Shown here piece by piece: positions 17,350 to 25,262 of a stretch of DNA of 64,000 nucleotides. The translations under genes were made by a program, and so were the position numbers. Below the pieces are notes generated by a model, which did not search any database, was not told where the DNA came from, and saw nothing but the letters and a program-made list of their open reading frames with translations. Positions within the stretch are counted from its first letter, which is position 1. Each line of letters opens with the position of its first letter. The stretch lies in contig NZ_JACMYC010000001.1 of assembly GCF_014266025.1 (NCBI RefSeq), positions 496,001 through 560,000 of the forward strand, in the 5' to 3' direction. This DNA is from Nocardioides deserti. Lineage in GTDB: Bacteria; Actinomycetota; Actinomycetes; Propionibacteriales; Nocardioidaceae.

Positions 17350-18444
17350 ATGCGCATCGCGATCACCGGAGCGTCCGGCAACATCGGCTCGGCGCTGGTA
17401 CGACGGCTGCAGGCCGACGGCACCCACGACCTGGTCGGCCTCGCCCGGCGCCCACCAGAGGACCGCGACGGCGCCCACGACAGCGCCCACGACAGCGCCC
17501 ACGACGGGGTCACCTGGCACAGCGTGGACCTCAGCACCGACGCGTGCCACGACACGCTGGTCGAGGCGTTCCGCGGGGCCGACGCGGTGGTGCACCTCGC
17601 CTGGGGCTTCCAGCCCTCGCACGACCTCACCTACCTCGCCGAGACCGGCATCGGCGGCACCCGCCGCGTGCTCCGCGCGGTGACCGAGGTGGGCGTGCCG
17701 CACGTGGTCCACATGTCCTCGGTCGGCGCCTACGCCCCGAAGCAGGACGACCGGCCGGTCGACGAGTCCTGGCCGACCGAGGGCGTGCCGACCAGCCGCT
17801 ACAGCCGCCACAAGTCGGCCGCCGAGCGGCTCCTGGACCAGCACGAGACGGCCCACCCCGACCGGGTCGTCACGCGGATCCGCCCCGGCATCGTCGGCCA
17901 GCGCGCCGCCGGGTCGGCGCTGCTGCGCTACGGCATCCCCGCCCTCGTCCCGTCCCGCGCCCTGAGCCTGCTGCCGGTCCTCCCGATGGACCGCGGCCTC
18001 GTCATCCCGATGGTCCACACCGACGACGTGGCCGAGGCGGTCGCGACCGTGCTGCGCCAGGGGGCGGCCGGCCCGTTCAACCTCGCCGCCGACCCGCCGG
18101 TCACGGCCCAGGTGATCGCCGACGTGCTCGGCGCCAAGCTCGTGCACGTCCCGTCGCAGGTCGTCCGGGCGGTCATGTCGGCCACCTGGCACGCCCGACT
18201 CCAGCAGGTCGACACCGGCTGGCTCGACATGGGCTTCGCGCTGCCGACCATGGACACCACCCGCGCCCGGGTGGAGCTGGGCTGGGCGCCGACCAAGGAC
18301 GGGCCGACGGTCTTCGCCGAGGTCGTCGCCGGCATGAAGGACGCCGCCGCGGGCCGCACGCCCGCCCTGCGCCCCCGTTCGGTCCTCGGGGCGGTGAGCG
18401 ACGCCGTACGACGCGGGCCGGTCGCCGTGCGGCGCCGGCCGTGA
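17350..18444 (+). CDS. NAD-dependent epimerase/dehydratase family protein
   Basis: Extended SDR of 364 aa. The N-terminal Rossmann motif ITGASGNIGSALVRRL (GxxGxxG) is followed by VVHLAWG, an SSVGAYAP strand and a YSRHKSAAE segment carrying the catalytic Tyr-x3-Lys. A 12-bp unit is repeated three times at about 17473-17508, giving AHDSAHDSAHDG in a surface loop. ATG 17350 is selected at the start of the Rossmann strand. It heads the operon and its stop overlaps the UbiA gene (GTGA). Its role in the pathway is unclear: it may reduce or dehydrate a keto intermediate, or modify a lipid. Confidence 0.85.
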   Translation: MRIAITGASGNIGSALVRRLQADGTHDLVGLARRPPEDRDGAHDSAHDSAHDGVTWHSVDLSTDACHDTLVEAFRGADAVVHLAWGFQPSHDLTYLAETGIGGTRRVLRAVTEVGVPHVVHMSSVGAYAPKQDDRPVDESWPTEGVPTSRYSRHKSAAERLLDQHETAHPDRVVTRIRPGIVGQRAAGSALLRYGIPALVPSRALSLLPVLPMDRGLVIPMVHTDDVAEAVATVLRQGAAGPFNLAADPPVTAQVIADVLGAKLVHVPSQVVRAVMSATWHARLQQVDTGWLDMGFALPTMDTTRARVELGWAPTKDGPTVFAEVVAGMKDAAAGRTPALRPRSVLGAVSDAVRRGPVAVRRRP

Positions 18445-19295
18445 CGACGAGCGCGGTCCCCGCCCGGTCGGGTCCGCGCGCCCGGACCCGGTCCGGGCGG
18501 GCCGCCGCGCTGCTCGCCGCCGCCCACGGCGGCCCCGCTCTTGCCGTCACGACGATCGCGGGACTGCTCGCGGTCCGCAGCGAACTCGACGCGACCGACG
18601 CCGTGCTCGTCACCGCCGCCGTCCTGACCGGCCAGCTCACCATCGGGTGGGGCAACGACCTGCGCGACCTGCCGCGGGACCGGGCGGTCGGCCGCACCGA
18701 CAAGCCCCTGGTCACCGGCGACCTGCCGGTGCTGTGGGTGGTCGTCGCCCTCGGCGCCACGGCCGTGGCCTGCATGGCGCTCTCCGCCGCCGTCGGGTGG
18801 CGCAGCGCGCTGGTCAACGTCGTGCTGGGCGCCGGCGCCGGCCACGCCTACAACCTCGGGCTCAAGGCGACGTGGTGGTCCTGGGCGCCCTACGCGTGCG
18901 CCTTCGGCACCCTGCCCTCCGTCGTCACCCTCGCCGGACCGGACCCGGCCTGGGCGCCGGCCTGGATGACCGCCGCGGGCGCCCTGCTCGGCGTTGGCGC
19001 GCACCTGCTCAACACGCTGCCCGACCTCGATGACGACGAGCGCACCGGCGTCCGCGGGCTGCCGCACCGGATCGGCGCGACGCCGTCCCGCGTGCTGGCC
19101 GCGGTCCTGCTCGGCGGCGCCTCGGTAGCCGCCGTCCTCGGCCCTGCTGGCAGCCCGCCGGCGTGGGCGTGGGCGGCCCTCGCGCTGGCCGTGGCCCTCG
19201 CGGCCGTGACACTGGTGACCCGCGGACGGACCCCGTTCCGGGCCGCCGTCGCCGTCGCCCTGCTCGACGTCGTGCTGCTGGTGGCTGCCGGATGA
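18441..19295 (+). CDS. UbiA-family prenyltransferase
   Basis: Integral membrane aromatic prenyltransferase-like protein of 284 aa with about eight or nine helices. Both Asp-rich Mg-diphosphate motifs are present: NDLRD (N72-D76) and DLDDD (about D195-D199). A conserved-looking HAYNLGLK lies between them. UbiA enzymes attach an isoprenyl chain to an aromatic acceptor or a related polar head. It overlaps both neighbours by 4 bp (GTGA upstream, ATGA downstream) and sits two genes before a type III polyketide synthase, so a polyketide-derived phenol is a sensible acceptor (inference). No prenyl-diphosphate synthase is encoded nearby. Confidence 0.87.
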   Translation: MTTSAVPARSGPRARTRSGRAAALLAAAHGGPALAVTTIAGLLAVRSELDATDAVLVTAAVLTGQLTIGWGNDLRDLPRDRAVGRTDKPLVTGDLPVLWVVVALGATAVACMALSAAVGWRSALVNVVLGAGAGHAYNLGLKATWWSWAPYACAFGTLPSVVTLAGPDPAWAPAWMTAAGALLGVGAHLLNTLPDLDDDERTGVRGLPHRIGATPSRVLAAVLLGGASVAAVLGPAGSPPAWAWAALALAVALAAVTLVTRGRTPFRAAVAVALLDVVLLVAAG

Positions 19296-20491
19296 GCCCG
19301 CGCGAGGAGCGATGGGACCTCGTCGTCGTCGGTGCCGGCCCAGCGGGCGCCGCCACCGCGATCGGCGCGCTCCACGCCGACCCGCGGCTGCGGGTGCTCC
19401 TGCTGGACCGCGCCGACTTCCCCCGGGACAAGGCGTGCGGCGACGGCATCGCGCCGCACGTGCTCGACCTGCTCACCGAGGCCGGCGTCACCGGGCTGCT
19501 CGACGACCGGATGCCGGTCGACCGCCTGCGGCTGGTCCGCGGCGGCGCCGAGGCGGAGCGGACCATGACCCGACCGGCGTACGTCGTGCCGCGGGCCGTC
19601 CTCGACGCGCGCCTGGTCGACGCGGCCGTCGCGGCCGGTGCCGAGCTGCGGCGGCACCGCGTCCGCACGCTGCACGAGGAGCCCGGGTGCGTCGTGCTCG
19701 ACGGCGAGCTGCCCGCGGCCGTGGTGGTCGGGGCGGACGGAGCCCACTCGGTCGTCCGCCGGGCGCTGGACCGGCCGCGCGGACCGGTGGCGCTGGCGAT
19801 CCGCGGCTACGCACCGGTCACGGCGGCCCACGCCGGTCGCCAGGTCATCGAGCTCGGCACCGAGCACCAGCCGTCGTACGCCTGGTCCTTCGACTGCGGC
19901 GACGGCACCGCCAACGTCGGGTACGGCGAGGTGCTGCACGACGACCGGCCTGCCCCCACCCGCGCGGAGCTCTTCGAGCGGCTCGAGCGGCTGCTGCCCG
20001 ATGTGACCGTCGGCGGCACCGGTTGGAAGGGCCACCACCTGCCCCTGTCGACCGCCCGCTGGCGCCCGCGGAACGGCCGCGTCCTGCTCGTCGGTGACGC
20101 CGCCGGCCTGGTGAACCCGCTCACCGGCGAGGGCATCTTCTACGCCGTCGCGACCGGCCTGGCCGCGGGCCGCGCGGCCGCCGAGGCGCTGCGCCGGGGG
20201 AGTCCCGAGCGTGCCGGGTCGCTGCACCGCCGGGCGACCCGGGCGATCCTGCTGCCGCACCTGCGCCACACCGCCCTGGCCGCGACCCTGACCCGCAGCA
20301 GCCGGGTGCTCGGGGCCGGCATCGCCGCCGCTGCGGCGGACCAGCGTGTCTTCGACGACCTCGTCGAGCTCGGCCTCGCCCGGGGCCGGCTCACCTCGTC
20401 CCTCGCGCTCGGGCTCGGGCGCGCGCTGCTCAGGCCTCCGCCCGCCACCCACCGCGACCCGCGACCGCCCGCCCTCAAGGAGCCCGCATGA
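19292..20491 (+). CDS. geranylgeranyl-reductase family FAD-dependent oxidoreductase
   Basis: Flavoprotein of 399 aa. It has the N-terminal FAD motif VVGAGPAGAATA, the KACGDGIAP loop characteristic of the geranylgeranyl-reductase group, a mid-protein GADGAHSVVRRAL motif and the second FAD motif LLVGDAAGLVNPLTGEGI. Members saturate isoprenoid chains (GGR) or hydroxylate. Next to a UbiA prenyltransferase, reduction of an isoprenyl tail or donor is the most direct reading; hydroxylation of an aromatic ring cannot be excluded. Its ATG overlaps the UbiA stop and its TGA overlaps the polyketide synthase ATG. Confidence 0.85.
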   Translation: MSPREERWDLVVVGAGPAGAATAIGALHADPRLRVLLLDRADFPRDKACGDGIAPHVLDLLTEAGVTGLLDDRMPVDRLRLVRGGAEAERTMTRPAYVVPRAVLDARLVDAAVAAGAELRRHRVRTLHEEPGCVVLDGELPAAVVVGADGAHSVVRRALDRPRGPVALAIRGYAPVTAAHAGRQVIELGTEHQPSYAWSFDCGDGTANVGYGEVLHDDRPAPTRAELFERLERLLPDVTVGGTGWKGHHLPLSTARWRPRNGRVLLVGDAAGLVNPLTGEGIFYAVATGLAAGRAAAEALRRGSPERAGSLHRRATRAILLPHLRHTALAATLTRSSRVLGAGIAAAAADQRVFDDLVELGLARGRLTSSLALGLGRALLRPPPATHRDPRPPALKEPA

Positions 20492-21612
20492 CCACCACCA
20501 GCCTCCCGAGCCGCCCGAGCCGGGTGGTCAGCGTCCGCGGCGCGCTGCCGGAGCACCGCTACACCCAGGAGGAGATCACCGCCTCCTTCACCGACACGCT
20601 CATCGAGGGGTCGATCAACCCGGGCGTCGTCGAGCGCTTCCACCGCAACGCCTGCGTGGACACCCGGCACACCGCGATGCCGCTCGAGGAGTACGCCGGT
20701 CTCGGTGACTTCGGGCAGTCCAACGACGTGTTCATCCGCGCCGGCGTCGACCTCGGCGCCCGGGCCGTGGTCGACGCGCTCAAGGCGGTCGGCCTCACGC
20801 CGGCCGACGTCGACGTCATCGTCTCCTGCACCGTCACCGGCCTGGCCGTGCCGTCGCTGGAGGCCCGGGTGGCCCAGGAGATCGGCCTGCGCCCCGACGT
20901 GGTCCGGCTGCCGCTGGTCGGCCTGGGGTGCGTGGCCGGCGCCGCTGGCGTCGCCCGGCTCCACGACCTCCTGCGCGGCCGCCCCGACGGGGTCGCGGTG
21001 CTGATGTCGGTCGAGCTCTGCTCGCTCACCCTGCAGCGCGACGACACCTCGGTGGCCAACCTGGTCGCCAGCGGGCTCTTCGGCGACGGCGCCGCCGCGG
21101 TGGTGGCGGTCGGCGCCGACCACCCGCTCGCGCAGGTGGCCGAGCCGACCCAGCCGGAGGTCCTCGCCTCGCGCAGCCGGATGTACCCCGACTCCGAGCG
21201 CACCATGGGCTGGGACGTCGGGGCCGGTGGCCTGAAGATCGTCCTCGACTCCTCGGTGCCGGACCTGGTCCGGCAGTACGTCGGCGACGACGTGAGCGGC
21301 TTCCTCGCCGACCACGGCCTCACGCACGACGACGTGGAGTGGTACGTCGCGCACCCCGGCGGCCCGAAGGTGCTCGAGGCCCTGCAGGACGCCCTCGAGG
21401 TCGATCGTGACGCGCTCGGGATGACCTGGGACTCGCTGCGCCGCATCGGGAACCTGTCCTCCTCCTCGGTGCTCCACGTCATGGCCGACACGCTCGCCGA
21501 CCGGCCGCCCCGGCCCGGCTCCTACGGGTTGATGCTCGCCATGGGCCCGGGGTTCTGCTCCGAGCTCGTGCTGCTGCGCGCGCCGGACGACTCCACGGAG
21601 GCCACCGCGTGA
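20488..21612 (+). CDS. type III polyketide synthase
   Basis: Chalcone/stilbene-synthase-type homodimeric ketosynthase of 374 aa. The catalytic triad is complete: Cys148 in GLGCVAGAAG, His289 in VAHPGGPKV and Asn322 in RIGNLSSSSVLH. The C-terminal loop AMGPGFCSELVLL is the family GFGPG-like region. It would extend an acyl-CoA starter with malonyl-type units and cyclise the product. With a downstream ICMT-type methyltransferase and flavoprotein hydroxylase it matches the SrsA-SrsB-SrsC order known for alkylresorcinol-derived phenolic lipids in Streptomyces griseus. Starter and ring type are not predictable by eye. Confidence 0.93.
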   Translation: MTTTSLPSRPSRVVSVRGALPEHRYTQEEITASFTDTLIEGSINPGVVERFHRNACVDTRHTAMPLEEYAGLGDFGQSNDVFIRAGVDLGARAVVDALKAVGLTPADVDVIVSCTVTGLAVPSLEARVAQEIGLRPDVVRLPLVGLGCVAGAAGVARLHDLLRGRPDGVAVLMSVELCSLTLQRDDTSVANLVASGLFGDGAAAVVAVGADHPLAQVAEPTQPEVLASRSRMYPDSERTMGWDVGAGGLKIVLDSSVPDLVRQYVGDDVSGFLADHGLTHDDVEWYVAHPGGPKVLEALQDALEVDRDALGMTWDSLRRIGNLSSSSVLHVMADTLADRPPRPGSYGLMLAMGPGFCSELVLLRAPDDSTEATA

Positions 21613-22154
21613 GCCTGGAGGTCGCCTTCACGCTGCTCGTGGCCGCCGTGGCCGTCGAGCGGGTCGCGGAGCTGGTCGTGTCCAACCGCAACGCCGAGTG
21701 GAGCCTGGCCCAGGGCGGTGTCGAGTCCGGTCGCGGGCACTATCCGTTCATGGTGGTGCTGCACACCGGCCTGCTCGTCGGCGCGCTCGTCGAGGTGTGG
21801 GTGCGCCGCCCCGAGCCGCCCGCCGCGCTGGTCTGGTCGATGTTCGTGCTCGTCCTCGCGTCCCAGGCGCTGCGCTGGTGGTGCATCCGCACGCTCGGCC
21901 GGCAGTGGAACACCCGCGTCATCGTCGTCCCGGGCGCCGCCCGTGTGACCGGCGGTCCCTACCGGCTCATCCCGCACCCCAACTACGTCGCCGTCGTCGT
22001 CGAGGGCTTCGCGCTGCCGCTGGTCGGCGGCGCGTGGATCACCGCGATCGTCTTCACCGTGCTCAACGCGGGCCTGCTTGCGACCCGGATCCGCGCCGAG
22101 GACGCCGCGCTCGCGAACCTCACCGGTCGCGTGCCCGGCGGTGCTGCGGCGTGA
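21609..22154 (+). CDS. isoprenylcysteine carboxyl methyltransferase (ICMT) family protein
   Basis: A 181-aa membrane methyltransferase with four or five helices. It has the SAM-binding C-terminal block RVTGGPYRLIPHPNYVAVVVEG (RHPxYxG-like) and a terminal RIRAEDAAL helix. In bacterial type III polyketide clusters (SrsB) this family O-methylates alkylresorcinol hydroxyls. The GTG start overlaps the upstream stop (GTGA) and the stop overlaps the next GTG in the same way. No CaaX-protein processing context is present, so a small-molecule acceptor is likely. Confidence 0.88.
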   Translation: MSLEVAFTLLVAAVAVERVAELVVSNRNAEWSLAQGGVESGRGHYPFMVVLHTGLLVGALVEVWVRRPEPPAALVWSMFVLVLASQALRWWCIRTLGRQWNTRVIVVPGAARVTGGPYRLIPHPNYVAVVVEGFALPLVGGAWITAIVFTVLNAGLLATRIRAEDAALANLTGRVPGGAAA

Positions 22155-23218
22155 AGGACCTCCTGGTCGTCGGCGGAGGACCGGCCGGCCTCGCGACCGC
22201 GCTGCACGCCGCCCGCGCCGGCCTGGACGTCACGGTCCTCGAGCAGCGCGTCGGCACCGTCGACAAGGCCTGCGGGGAGGGGCTGATGCCCGGCGCGGTC
22301 GCCGCACTGGCCGACCTCGGCGTCGACCCGGCCGGGCACGACCTGCTCGGGATCCGGTACGTCGCCGGGGCCCGCCGCGTCGAGGCCGACTTCCGGTCCG
22401 GACGCGGCCGCGGCGTACGCCGCACGACCCTGCACGACGCCCTCAGCCGGGCGGTCGCCGACGCCGGCGTGGCGGTCGAGCACGTCGGGGTGCACGGGAT
22501 CGAGCAGGACGACGAGGGCGTCACGGTCGGCGGGCACCGCGCGCGGTACGTCGTCGCGGCCGACGGCCTGCACTCGCCGCTGCGCCGCTCGCTCGGCCTG
22601 GACCGCCCTCGGCGCCGCCAGCTGCGGCGGGGGCTGCGCCGGCACTACACCGTCCGGCCCTGGTCGGACCACGTCGAGGTGCACTGGGCCCGTGACGCCG
22701 AGGCCTACGTGACGCCGGTGGCCGACGACCTCGTGGGCGTCGCCGTGCTCACCACCCGCACCGGTTCGTACGACGACCACCTCGCCGCCTTCCCCGAGCT
22801 GCTCGACCGGGTCGCCAGCGCCGCGCGCTCGGGCTCGGACCGCGGCGCCGGGCCGCTGCGGCAGGACGCCACCGCCCGCACGGCCGGCCGGGTGCTGCTC
22901 GTCGGCGACGCGGCCGGTTACGTCGACGCGCTCACCGGGGAGGGGATCGCGCTCGCGGTGGCCCAGGCGGGCGCGGCCGTGCAGGCGGTCGTCCGCGGCG
23001 ACGTCGCGGCGTACGAGCAGGACTGGCGGCGCCTGACCCGGCGCTACCGCTGGCTCACCTCCGCGCTGCTCGGCGCGACGAGCCGGCGGTCGAGCCGCTC
23101 AGCGCTCGTGCCGACCGCGGAGCGGCTGCCGTGGCTCTTCGGGGCGACCGTCGACGCGCTCGCGCGCCCGGCCCACGCCGGGGCTCACTCCTCGCCGACG
23201 GGCCAGTCCGCGGGGTAG
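22151..23218 (+). CDS. FAD-dependent oxidoreductase (SrsC-like hydroxylase)
   Basis: Class A flavoprotein monooxygenase/GGR-like protein of 355 aa. It has FAD motif VVGGGPAGLATALHA, DKACGEGLMP near residue 40, AADGLHSPLRR (GD/DG motif) and LLVGDAAGYVDALTGEGIA. It likely hydroxylates the methylated resorcinol ring toward a quinol/quinone, as SrsC does. It is a paralogue of the reductase at 19292, sharing the K-A-C-G-(D/E)-G loop, so the operon has two related flavoenzymes with presumably different jobs. The last 34 bp overlap the convergent peptide deformylase gene. Confidence 0.85.
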   Translation: MKDLLVVGGGPAGLATALHAARAGLDVTVLEQRVGTVDKACGEGLMPGAVAALADLGVDPAGHDLLGIRYVAGARRVEADFRSGRGRGVRRTTLHDALSRAVADAGVAVEHVGVHGIEQDDEGVTVGGHRARYVVAADGLHSPLRRSLGLDRPRRRQLRRGLRRHYTVRPWSDHVEVHWARDAEAYVTPVADDLVGVAVLTTRTGSYDDHLAAFPELLDRVASAARSGSDRGAGPLRQDATARTAGRVLLVGDAAGYVDALTGEGIALAVAQAGAAVQAVVRGDVAAYEQDWRRLTRRYRWLTSALLGATSRRSSRSALVPTAERLPWLFGATVDALARPAHAGAHSSPTGQSAG

Positions 23219-23787
23219 TCGCCGGCGAGCTTGTCGTGCTGCTTCTGCAGCTTCTTGCGCAGCTTGGTGGGCAGCCGGTCGCCGAAGACCGTGCCCCGGG
23301 TGTGGTCGGTCTCGTGCTGGAGGCACCGCGCGAGCAGCCCGTCGCCGGAGAACGTCACGGGCTCGCCGTCGAGGCCGGTGCCGGTCACGGTCGCGAAGTC
23401 CGGCCGGGCGCACTCGACGAACGCGCCGGGGAAGGACAGGCAGCCCTCCTCGGACTCCTCGAGCCGGCGGTCGCGGCCCTCGGGGAGGACGAGCTCGGGG
23501 TTGCACACCACGCCGACGGTCCGCTCGCCGGAGTCGTCGGGACAGTCGAAGACGAAGACGGCCCGGTCGACGCCGATCTGGCACGCGGCCAGGCCGACCC
23601 CGTCCGCGGCGTACATCGTCGCCACCATGTCGGCGACCAGCGACCGCAGCTCCGCGTCGTACGCCGTCACCGGCTGCTGCGGGCGGTGCATCACCGGCGT
23701 GCCCCAGCGCGTCATCGGGCGGACCGTGCCGCCGGTCGGCAGCGGGCCGTGCGGGGCGTGGTGCGGGGGCTCGGCGGGGGCGGGCAT
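23185..23787 (-). CDS. def: peptide deformylase
   Basis: Removes the N-formyl group from new proteins. The 200-aa protein carries all three hallmark motifs: GVGLAACQIG, EGCLSFPG and the metal-binding QHETDH (HExxH). An N-terminal extension of about 25 residues (Pro/His-rich) precedes the core; an in-frame ATG inside it (MTRWGTP) is an alternative start. Convergent with the last gene of the polyketide operon and divergent from the acyl-CoA dehydrogenase pair. Confidence 0.95.
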   Translation of the reverse strand: MPAPAEPPHHAPHGPLPTGGTVRPMTRWGTPVMHRPQQPVTAYDAELRSLVADMVATMYAADGVGLAACQIGVDRAVFVFDCPDDSGERTVGVVCNPELVLPEGRDRRLEESEEGCLSFPGAFVECARPDFATVTGTGLDGEPVTFSGDGLLARCLQHETDHTRGTVFGDRLPTKLRKKLQKQHDKLAGDYPADWPVGEE

Positions 23788-23872
23788 GGGCGCGATCCTA
23801 GTCGGCCGGACCGGTCCGACCCGCTGTCCGGCGGTCTGTGACCCGGCCCACGGCGTGGGGTGTAGCCGGTGG

Positions 23873-23889
23873 TGTAACTCGTAGTTACA
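23873..23889. promoter_or_regulatory. palindromic operator upstream of the acyl-CoA dehydrogenase operon
   Basis: Perfect inverted repeat tgtaact-cgt-agttaca, with 7-bp arms and a 3-bp spacer. It ends 8 bp before the ATG at 23898 and is strikingly AT-rich for this genome. The position over the presumed promoter/start suggests repression, as by TetR-type regulators of fatty-acid degradation. The regulator is not in the window. Confidence 0.6.
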
Positions 23890-23897
23890 TTGGCGCC

Positions 23898-25262
23898 ATG
23901 TCCTTGATCCAGAAGCTGGGGCCCGGCGGCAGGCACGGGCTCGCCACGCAGGAGTCGCGCGACCCGATCGGGTACGCCGTGGCGGCCCTGAACCGCGTGG
24001 CCCAGAGCGACCTCATCGACCGGCTCGGCCTGCGCCGCACCGCCGAGCAGACCGTCTTCACCGTCACGCGCACCGGGTTCCGGACGGCGACCGCGGCCGG
24101 CCGGTCGTTCCAGCGCGCCGGCCAGCGCGGCAAGCCCGGTGTCCGGGTGCCGTCCGCCCCGCGCACCGGCGTCTTCGACCTGACCCCGACCGAGGACGAG
24201 CAGATGCTCGTCGACGTCGTGACCGAGCTCGCCGAGGAGGTCGTGCGGCCCGCCGCGGCCGAGGCCGACGAGTGCTGCACGGTGCCCGACTCGGTGCGCT
24301 CGGCCGCCCAGGAGGTCGGGCTGCCGCTGCTCGGCGTGCCCGAGTCGCTCGGCGGCATCTCCGAGGAGCGCTCGGCGATGGCCGGCACGCTCGTGGCCGA
24401 GGCGCTCGCGAAGGGGGACATGGGCCTCGCCGTCGCGACGCTCGCCCCCGGGTCGGTCGCCACCGCCCTCGGCCTGTGGGGCACCGACGAGCAGCAGCGG
24501 ACCTACCTGCCCGCCTTCGCCGGCGAGGACGTTCCCGCCGCGGCGCTCGCCCTCAACGAGCCGACCGTCCTCTTCGACGTGCTCGTCCCGTCGACCACCG
24601 CGGTCCGGCGTGGCGACTCCTACGTGCTCAACGGCACCAAGTCGCTCGTGCCGCTCGGCGCGGAGGCCGAGCTGTTCGTCGTCGGCGCCTCCCTCGACGG
24701 CACCCCGGTGCTGTTCCTCGTCGAGTCGTCCACGGCCGGCCTCACGGTCGAGGGCGACCCCGGCATGGGCGTGCGGGCCGCCGGCCTGACCCGGCTGGAG
24801 CTCACCGACGTCACCGTGCCGGCCGAGGCCGTCCTCGGCGCGACCGACGGGACGACGTACACCGAGTGCGTGCGGCTCTCCCGCCTCGCCTGGTGCGCGC
24901 TGGCGGTCGGCACCGGACAGGCGGTGCTCGACTACGTGACGCCCTACGTCAAGGAGCGCGAGGCGTTCGGTGAGCCGATCGCCCACCGGCAGTCGGTGGC
25001 GTTCATGGTCGCGAACATCGCGATCGAGCTGCAGGCTATGCGGCTGCTGACCTACAAGGCGGCCGCGCGCGCCGCGGCCGGCAAGGAGTTCGGCCGCGAG
25101 GTCGGGCTGGCGCGCAACCTGTGCGCCGCCAAGGGCATGCAGATCGGCCTCGACGGCGTCCAGGTGCTCGGTGGCCACGGCTTCGTCAAGGAGCACCCGG
25201 TGGAGCGGTGGTACCGCGACCTGCGGGCCGTCGGCGTGATGGAAGGGAGCGTGCTGGTCTGA
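23898..25262 (+). CDS. acyl-CoA dehydrogenase family protein
   Basis: FAD-dependent acyl-CoA dehydrogenase of 454 aa with an N-terminal extension of about 95 residues before the usual dehydrogenase start (LTPTEDEQMLVDVV). It has mid-domain FAD/substrate motifs (LALNEPT, then YVLNGTKSLV) and a C-terminal helical domain including RLAWCALAVGTGQAVLDYV, REAFGEPIAHRQSVAFMVA and VQVLGGHGFVKEHPVERWYRD. ATG 23898 follows the palindromic operator directly. Its stop shares bases with the next ATG (TGATG). Probably acts with its neighbour in fatty-acid beta-oxidation; chain length unknown. Confidence 0.9.
   Translation: MSLIQKLGPGGRHGLATQESRDPIGYAVAALNRVAQSDLIDRLGLRRTAEQTVFTVTRTGFRTATAAGRSFQRAGQRGKPGVRVPSAPRTGVFDLTPTEDEQMLVDVVTELAEEVVRPAAAEADECCTVPDSVRSAAQEVGLPLLGVPESLGGISEERSAMAGTLVAEALAKGDMGLAVATLAPGSVATALGLWGTDEQQRTYLPAFAGEDVPAAALALNEPTVLFDVLVPSTTAVRRGDSYVLNGTKSLVPLGAEAELFVVGASLDGTPVLFLVESSTAGLTVEGDPGMGVRAAGLTRLELTDVTVPAEAVLGATDGTTYTECVRLSRLAWCALAVGTGQAVLDYVTPYVKEREAFGEPIAHRQSVAFMVANIAIELQAMRLLTYKAAARAAAGKEFGREVGLARNLCAAKGMQIGLDGVQVLGGHGFVKEHPVERWYRDLRAVGVMEGSVLV

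Noticed and set aside
17473..17508. Short tandem repeats as a CRISPR or phase-variation tract
   Set aside because: Only three copies, in frame and within a clear gene; no spacers and no frameshift potential.
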